From JANYBT01 sp038211475 (GTDB lineage Bacteria; Acidobacteriota; Terriglobia; Terriglobales; Acidobacteriaceae), in NCBI GenBank assembly GCA_038211475.1, contig JBBQVN010000080.1, forward strand, positions 1 through 16,483: DNA of 16,483 nt, given 5' to 3'. This document shows positions 12,920 through 16,483 of this stretch, piece by piece. The notes beneath the pieces are model-generated. The model was not told the origin of the DNA and made no database searches. It was given only the letters and a program-made list of their open reading frames with translations. A program made the translations under genes and the position numbers. Numbering within the stretch: position 1 is the first letter of the stretch; the number at the start of each line of letters is the position of its first letter.

Positions 12920-12931
12920 TGAGTTCCTTTA

Positions 12932-13299
12932 TGGAGCAGCCGCCAAATGGAAAACAACTAGAGTTGCTGGTTGGAGGGGTGGTTGTCAAGGGGAGGCATC
13001 GGCTCCGCGATCGGGGACGGCGGCCGGAGGTTGCTTCTGGTAGATGGTTCGAGGAAAGCTGGGGTACCATGCACACTGTCGACGTCGTAGAATCGAGAGA
13101 GGCGGCGTGACATTATCTTGGAGCATCTACAGGGACGGCCCCCCTTGGTTGCAACGATCCATCCATTCGTTCTATCATCTCCTCGCGCCTATGACTGCCG
13201 TCCGCTAGTTCGCTTCTCCTGAATGGCAAGAGCACGAGATAGTCGTGTGCCTTGCTCCCTTCACATTTGTTCCAACCCACATTTGAGGAGAGGACTCCA
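12932..13299. other. Intergenic region between the phosphoesterase and GNAT genes
   Basis: About 370 bp without a convincing gene. A 63-codon plus-strand frame (12919-13110) has no ribosome binding site and an unnatural Arg/Gly-rich composition, so I leave it out. The right part contains the probable GNAT promoter and ribosome binding site. Confidence 0.5.
13149..13178 (+). promoter_or_regulatory. Possible promoter of the GNAT gene
   Basis: TTGCAA (13149-13154), an 18-nt spacer and TATCAT (13173-13178) fit sigma70 boxes at 9 of 12 positions. The leader to the ATG at 13300 would be about 115 nt. Confidence 0.4.
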
Positions 13300-14151
13300 A
13301 TGGAATTCGTGGATCGCGCATTGGCTCGTCGTTTTGAGGCGGCAGAAGAAGTGCCGCAAGTGTTATATGCACAGCTCTATCAGAAACTGCGTCCGGAGAT
13401 TGGCGCGGCGGTGGAGGAAATCTGCGGCGGGCACATGGTGTTCGCCGGGCTGGGTTCGCCCATTGGACGAGCGGGCGCGGTTGGGTTGGCGGACCCCGTC
13501 ACCGAGGCTGACCTGGATCGCATCGAGGCGTTCTACCGCGCCCACCAGGCCCCGGCGCAGATTGATGTCACCCCGCTCACCGATGAGAATCTGCTGGAGC
13601 TGTTGACGCAGCGCGGCTACGTCATGGCTGAGCTAAACAACGTGCTATTTCGCAAGCTGGAGGGGCTGGCCGATCTTCCGTCTTCGCCGGTGGACAAACT
13701 GATTCGGGCGGGACGTTCCGACGAAGCTCTCGAGTTCGCCAGCATCGTCCACCGCAGCTTCTTTCCCAACAGTGACGCGACCGCGGACTTCGAGGCAATG
13801 CTGGCGCCGTTGTTTCAGTTTCCCGGGGTTCAGCCCTTTGTGGCGGAACTGGAGGGAAAGAACGTGGCGTGCGGCGCGGGACTGGTCATCCCTGAGCACA
13901 AGATCGTGGGGTTGTTCGGGGCGGGGACGCTGGCCGAGTATCGCGGCCGCGGATTGCAAACCGCAATCCTGGCGAGGCGGATGCGCGAGGCGGCGCGCGT
14001 AGGGTGCGAGTATGCGGTCATCGTTACCAAGGGCGGCACGACCTCCATGCGCAACGCGGAGCGCCTTGGCTTTCGCGTAGCCTACAGCAAACCGACGTTG
14101 ATCAGACACTGGCCGGATATGGAAGGGAAACCGGCACAGACTGGCCAGTGA
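13300..14151 (+). CDS. GNAT-family N-acetyltransferase
   Basis: This 283-aa protein has an acetyl-CoA-binding GNAT domain in its C-terminal half (about 135-275). The P-loop-like motif A reads YRGRGLQTAILARRM, with RGRGLQ at 215-220, followed by VIVTKGGTTSMRNAERLGFR, the usual final strand and helix. The N-terminal half (1-120) may be a second, degenerate GNAT-like lobe: it contains DVTPLTDENLLELLTQRGY and ELNNVLFRKL, which resemble the end of a GNAT fold but lack a CoA loop. The acceptor is unknown. I chose the ATG at 13300 because GAGGAGAGGA (13285-13294) lies just upstream. A TTG at 13252 would add 16 residues without a ribosome binding site. The gene stands alone. Confidence 0.85.
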   Translation: MEFVDRALARRFEAAEEVPQVLYAQLYQKLRPEIGAAVEEICGGHMVFAGLGSPIGRAGAVGLADPVTEADLDRIEAFYRAHQAPAQIDVTPLTDENLLELLTQRGYVMAELNNVLFRKLEGLADLPSSPVDKLIRAGRSDEALEFASIVHRSFFPNSDATADFEAMLAPLFQFPGVQPFVAELEGKNVACGAGLVIPEHKIVGLFGAGTLAEYRGRGLQTAILARRMREAARVGCEYAVIVTKGGTTSMRNAERLGFRVAYSKPTLIRHWPDMEGKPAQTGQ

Positions 14152-14263
14152 AGACTCCCAAAAGACGTGGATGGCAAACTGGAATTGAATCGCGGCGGTG
14201 AACCGCTGCGCCACCCAAAAAGCAACGGCGTTTCGCACGGGGTAGGTGAACTCCTGTGAACTT

Positions 14264-14296
14264 CCCCACTCAAGCCCGAAGCGGGCTTGGGTGGGG
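14264..14296. repeat. REP-like long hairpin downstream of the GNAT gene
   Basis: CCCCACTCAAGCCCG (14264-14278) pairs with CGGGCTTGGGTGGGG (14282-14296): 15 pairs with one T-G wobble and a 3-nt loop. No T-tract follows. Very similar intergenic hairpins built on GGGTGGGGCACC are, as I recall, frequent in acidobacterial genomes, which would make this a dispersed REP-type element. It could also slow or terminate transcription from both converging genes. Confidence 0.65.
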
Positions 14297-14364
14297 CACC
14301 CGGCTGGAATGCAGATCCCCTTAAGTTCACGAATCAAGTGCAACACCGTACAAAGCCCAACTCA

Positions 14365-14438
14365 CTGCCATTTGGGTGCTTTAACCCCTGCCATTTGGGT
14401 GCTTTAACTGCCTGTGCCTGCCATTTGAGTGCACTAAC
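14365..14438. repeat. Three spaced 21-bp direct repeats
   Basis: A 21-bp unit starting CTGCCATTTGGGTGC occurs identically at 14365-14385 and 14388-14408. A third copy with three changes (CTGCCATTTGAGTGC start) lies at 14418-14438. Start-to-start distances are 23 and 30 bp. The third copy runs over the stop codon of the ThiF-like gene (14434-14436). Its role is unknown. Confidence 0.8.
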
Positions 14439-15456
14439 TACCTATAAATCTGGCGTAGAGACTGCGCGCTACGCCGGGGTCTGTGGTGCCTTTGATTATG
14501 GCGCGGCCGTCGGGGAAGAGCGTCATCTCATAGGGGTCGCGCCAGAACTTCAGGACGAAATCGTTGTGCCGGACCACGCCGTGAGGCTGCAGGCGGGTGG
14601 ACATCTCGGCGAAATCGACCGGCCGCTGGCGCTCGTGAATCTGCACCGAGTTGCGGCCGCATAAGGTGATGTGGGGACGTCCCTCGCCTGCCAGGTGAAT
14701 GAAGTCGCGCTGGCCACAGGCGCGACAGCCGGGGCGCGGAGTGGCGGCCTGGAGCTCGGCGCGTTGGTTGTACCAGACGTCCCAGGAGAGCAGAGTGCGA
14801 CGCAACTGGCCGCGTGCGCCGACCAGATATTTGATCGCCTCGGTGGCTGCGAGCGACGCCACCAAATTGACCGCGGAATTCAAAATGCCGGCGGTCTCAC
14901 AGGTTTCAACCGTCCCCTGGGGAGCGTCGGGAAATATGCAGGCCAGGCAAGCGGTCTGGCCGGGCAGAATGTTAAGAGTGACGCAATAGCTGCCGACGGC
15001 AGCGGAATAAATCCAGGGCAGGTTGGCGTGCAGGGCGAAGTCGTTGAGCAGGTAGCGGGTCTCGAAATTGTCGGTGCCATCGAGAATGAGGTGCACGCCG
15101 TCGAGCAGAGTGGCGATGTTGGCGGGGGTGAGGTCTGCAACGTGGGGCTCGACCACAATGGCGGAATTGAATTGGGCGATTCGCCGGGCGGCTGCGATCG
15201 CTTTGGGCAACGAGTCGCGGACGTCAGACTCGTCGAACAATATCTGGCGCTGCAAGTTACCGGCTTCGACGTAATCGCGGTCGATGATGCGAAGCGTTCC
15301 CACGCCGGCGCGCGCCAGCAGAGCGGCCACCGCGGATCCGGTCGCCCCGCAGCCGACCACGGCCACGCGCGATTGCTGCAGCCGCTGCTGGCCCGCAACG
15401 CCGATGGGCTGGAATAGCTGCTGCCGCGAGTAGCGTTCTGATTCTTCTTCGGGCAT
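14434..15456 (-). CDS. ThiF/MoeB-type E1-like adenylyltransferase
   Basis: E1-like enzymes adenylate the C-terminal glycine of small sulfur carriers (ThiS, MoaD) for thiamine or molybdopterin synthesis. From ATG 15456 the protein is 340 aa. It has RYSRQQLFQPIG, the ATP loop VGCGATGSAVA with GCGATG at 35-40, IIDRDYVEAGNLQRQILF, and LDGTDNFETRYLLND. Zinc cysteines form pairs at 170/173 (CLAC) and 244/247 (CRAC), and the probable catalytic cysteine is C186 in ETCETAGIL. Instead of a rhodanese domain it carries about 80 C-terminal residues (ITLCGRNSVQIHE, then LFPDGRAIIKGTTDPGVARS) like those of some Bacillus-type ThiF/MoeB proteins. A TTG at 15504 would lengthen it, but the TATAAT box at 15484-15489 lies downstream of that codon, so I prefer the ATG. 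ThiF and MoeB roles cannot be separated here. Confidence 0.92.
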   Translation of the reverse strand: MPEEESERYSRQQLFQPIGVAGQQRLQQSRVAVVGCGATGSAVAALLARAGVGTLRIIDRDYVEAGNLQRQILFDESDVRDSLPKAIAAARRIAQFNSAIVVEPHVADLTPANIATLLDGVHLILDGTDNFETRYLLNDFALHANLPWIYSAAVGSYCVTLNILPGQTACLACIFPDAPQGTVETCETAGILNSAVNLVASLAATEAIKYLVGARGQLRRTLLSWDVWYNQRAELQAATPRPGCRACGQRDFIHLAGEGRPHITLCGRNSVQIHERQRPVDFAEMSTRLQPHGVVRHNDFVLKFWRDPYEMTLFPDGRAIIKGTTDPGVARSLYARFIGS

Positions 15457-15483
15457 ACAGTCACAAGCCGTGCTCAACCCGTT

Positions 15484-15489
15484 ATTATA
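15484..15489 (-). promoter_or_regulatory. -10 box of the ThiF-like gene
   Basis: On the minus strand a perfect TATAAT ends 27 nt before the ATG at 15456. The -35 region at 17-18 nt is poor (AACGCA or a neighbour). If real, transcription begins near 15477, which excludes translation from the TTG at 15504. Confidence 0.5.
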
Positions 15490-15637
15490 AGTTCGGCGCG
15501 GCAAAGTGCGTTCTTATGGGCGGGATGGAAGGGCAAGGAATGGGCGCGGCGGCGAGATGCGGCATCCAAAGCAGAGCCGCCGGTTTTCTGTTGCGCAGCG
15601 TGAACATTAATCACATTAGTCCAAGGAGCTATTTTTG

Positions 15638-16483
15638 GTGAAGGGATGGGCAGCAGTTCTGGGCGCGGTGCTGGCGGTGAGCGTGGCGGCGGCACAGAGC
15701 GAACCGGCCCCCTCGCTGCCCACGCCAGCTTCCGCCACTACGGCCATGTCGCGCTTCACCGGGTTGAAGGTGCACCAGGTGGAGTTGCAAGTGACGATCC
15801 CGGCCCAAGCAGAGCAACTGCGCAGCACGATCACGCTGAAAGCGGGCGACACTCTGGATCGCGACCGGATTCAAAACAGCGTGCATGCGCTTTACTCGAC
15901 TGGCCGCTTCGCCGATATTGAGGTGGATGCGGAGCGGACGGCCGCAGGCGAAGTGGATGTGCGATTCGTTACAACTCCGAACTTTTTTGTGGGCAGCCGG
16001 GACGCCGAAGGAATGCCGGGCCGACTGACCGCAAACCAAGTGGTGAACGCCAGCAAGTTTCAACTGGGCGAGCTGTACACGCCGGAAAAGCTGGGTCGCG
16101 GACTGAAGAACATTCAGCGGCTGCTGGAGGAAAGCGGCTTTTACAAATCCACGGTGCAGTTGCAGGAAAAGCGCTGGCCCGAGCGGCAGCAGATTGACTT
16201 GCTGTTTCACATTGAGCCCGGCCCGCAAGCGCTGATCGGCGCGATCAACGTCACGGGAAAGGCGGAATTATCCAAGGGCCAGATCGAAGACACGGCCCGC
16301 CTGCATCCCGGAGATCGGGCATCCACCGCGCGAGTGACTCGAGGATTGCAACGCATCCAGAAGGGCTATCACAAACAGAATCGGTTGCTGGCGCAGGTTT
16401 CGGTGGCCAAGCGGGATTATCGGCCGCAGCAAAACGTGGTGGACTACACCCTGGCGATCGAGCCCGGGCTGCCAGTGGAGATC
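15638..16483 (+). CDS. BamA/TamA-family outer-membrane assembly protein, N-terminal part (runs off right edge)
   Basis: The visible 282 codons are open to the window edge. A signal peptide comes first (VKGWAAVLGAVLAVSVAAAQ), then successive POTRA-type domains. The first spans about 45-110 (GLKVHQVELQ, LKAGDTLDRDRIQNSVHALY, TGRFADIEVDAE); the second about 115-195 (FQLGELYTPEKLGRGLKNIQ, LLEESGFYKSTVQLQ); a third begins near 205 (IGAINVTGKAELSKGQIEDT). In BamA/TamA proteins these periplasmic domains dock partner lipoproteins and feed substrates to a C-terminal barrel, which lies outside the window. AAGGAG (15623-15628) supports a start at GTG 15638 (9-nt spacing) or TTG 15635. It is divergent from the ThiF-like gene. 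I cannot tell canonical BamA from a paralogue. Confidence 0.88.
   Translation, partial: MKGWAAVLGAVLAVSVAAAQSEPAPSLPTPASATTAMSRFTGLKVHQVELQVTIPAQAEQLRSTITLKAGDTLDRDRIQNSVHALYSTGRFADIEVDAERTAAGEVDVRFVTTPNFFVGSRDAEGMPGRLTANQVVNASKFQLGELYTPEKLGRGLKNIQRLLEESGFYKSTVQLQEKRWPERQQIDLLFHIEPGPQALIGAINVTGKAELSKGQIEDTARLHPGDRASTARVTRGLQRIQKGYHKQNRLLAQVSVAKRDYRPQQNVVDYTLAIEPGLPVEI

Noticed and set aside
12919..13110. A 63-codon plus-strand frame between the phosphoesterase and GNAT genes
   Set aside because: No ribosome binding site, unnatural composition, and its start overlaps the phosphoesterase start on the other strand.
13645..14346. A 233-codon minus-strand frame opposite the GNAT gene
   Set aside because: Antisense shadow of a gene with clear GNAT motifs and a good ribosome binding site.
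1..16483. tRNA, rRNA and CRISPR arrays
   Set aside because: I looked for T-loop GTTCGAATCC-type signatures, rRNA-like conserved stretches and regularly spaced identical repeats of CRISPR length and found none.

Overview
The window looks like a stretch of a Gram-negative, moderately GC-rich chromosome. An acidobacterium (Koribacter/Terriglobia-like) is my best guess, from the mix of MEP-pathway genes, RseP, a BamA-like POTRA protein, RlpA, a DHH/DHHA1 phosphoesterase and an intergenic REP-like hairpin. That placement is inference; no rRNA or tRNA gene is present to confirm it.

Left part (1-3896): a minus-strand group with two isoprenoid (MEP) genes around a membrane protease, in the order dxr, rseP, ispG (ispG runs off the left edge). 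A complete Phd/YefM-PIN (VapC/FitB-like) toxin-antitoxin pair sits on the opposite strand between rseP and ispG. Its promoter is overlaid by two copies of a perfect 10-bp palindrome.

Middle (3897-7742): a plus-strand B12-binding radical SAM gene, a decayed fragment of a second copy of that gene, and a sulfotransferase that probably starts at a TTG behind a strong Shine-Dalgarno sequence. A GC-rich tandem repeat follows, then a convergent RlpA-like septal/cell-wall protein whose C-terminal tail is encoded by a 15-bp tandem repeat. Its promoter is near consensus.

Accessory island (7974-10479): two 36-bp sequences matching at 32 positions face inward and frame about 2.5 kb. Inside are an IS1595-type (ISXO2-like) transposase, a 95-aa passenger in the same operon, and a convergent pair of small genes (a 133-aa membrane-anchored protein and a 46-aa protein). 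There is also about 670 bp of hairpin-rich noncoding DNA with a clear intrinsic terminator. I read this as a passenger-carrying IS1595-family element.

Right part (10540-16483): thiD, a zinc-ribbon membrane protein, a DHH/DHHA1 phosphoesterase, a GNAT-type protein, a REP-like hairpin with short direct repeats, a ThiF/MoeB-type E1-like enzyme, and the first 282 codons of a BamA/TamA-like outer-membrane assembly protein.

One pattern crosses the whole window. Five genes (ispG, the radical SAM gene, the 133-aa gene, the 95-aa passenger and thiD) have a TAnnnT hexamer ending exactly 6 nt before the ATG and no good Shine-Dalgarno sequence. This predicts leaderless transcripts.
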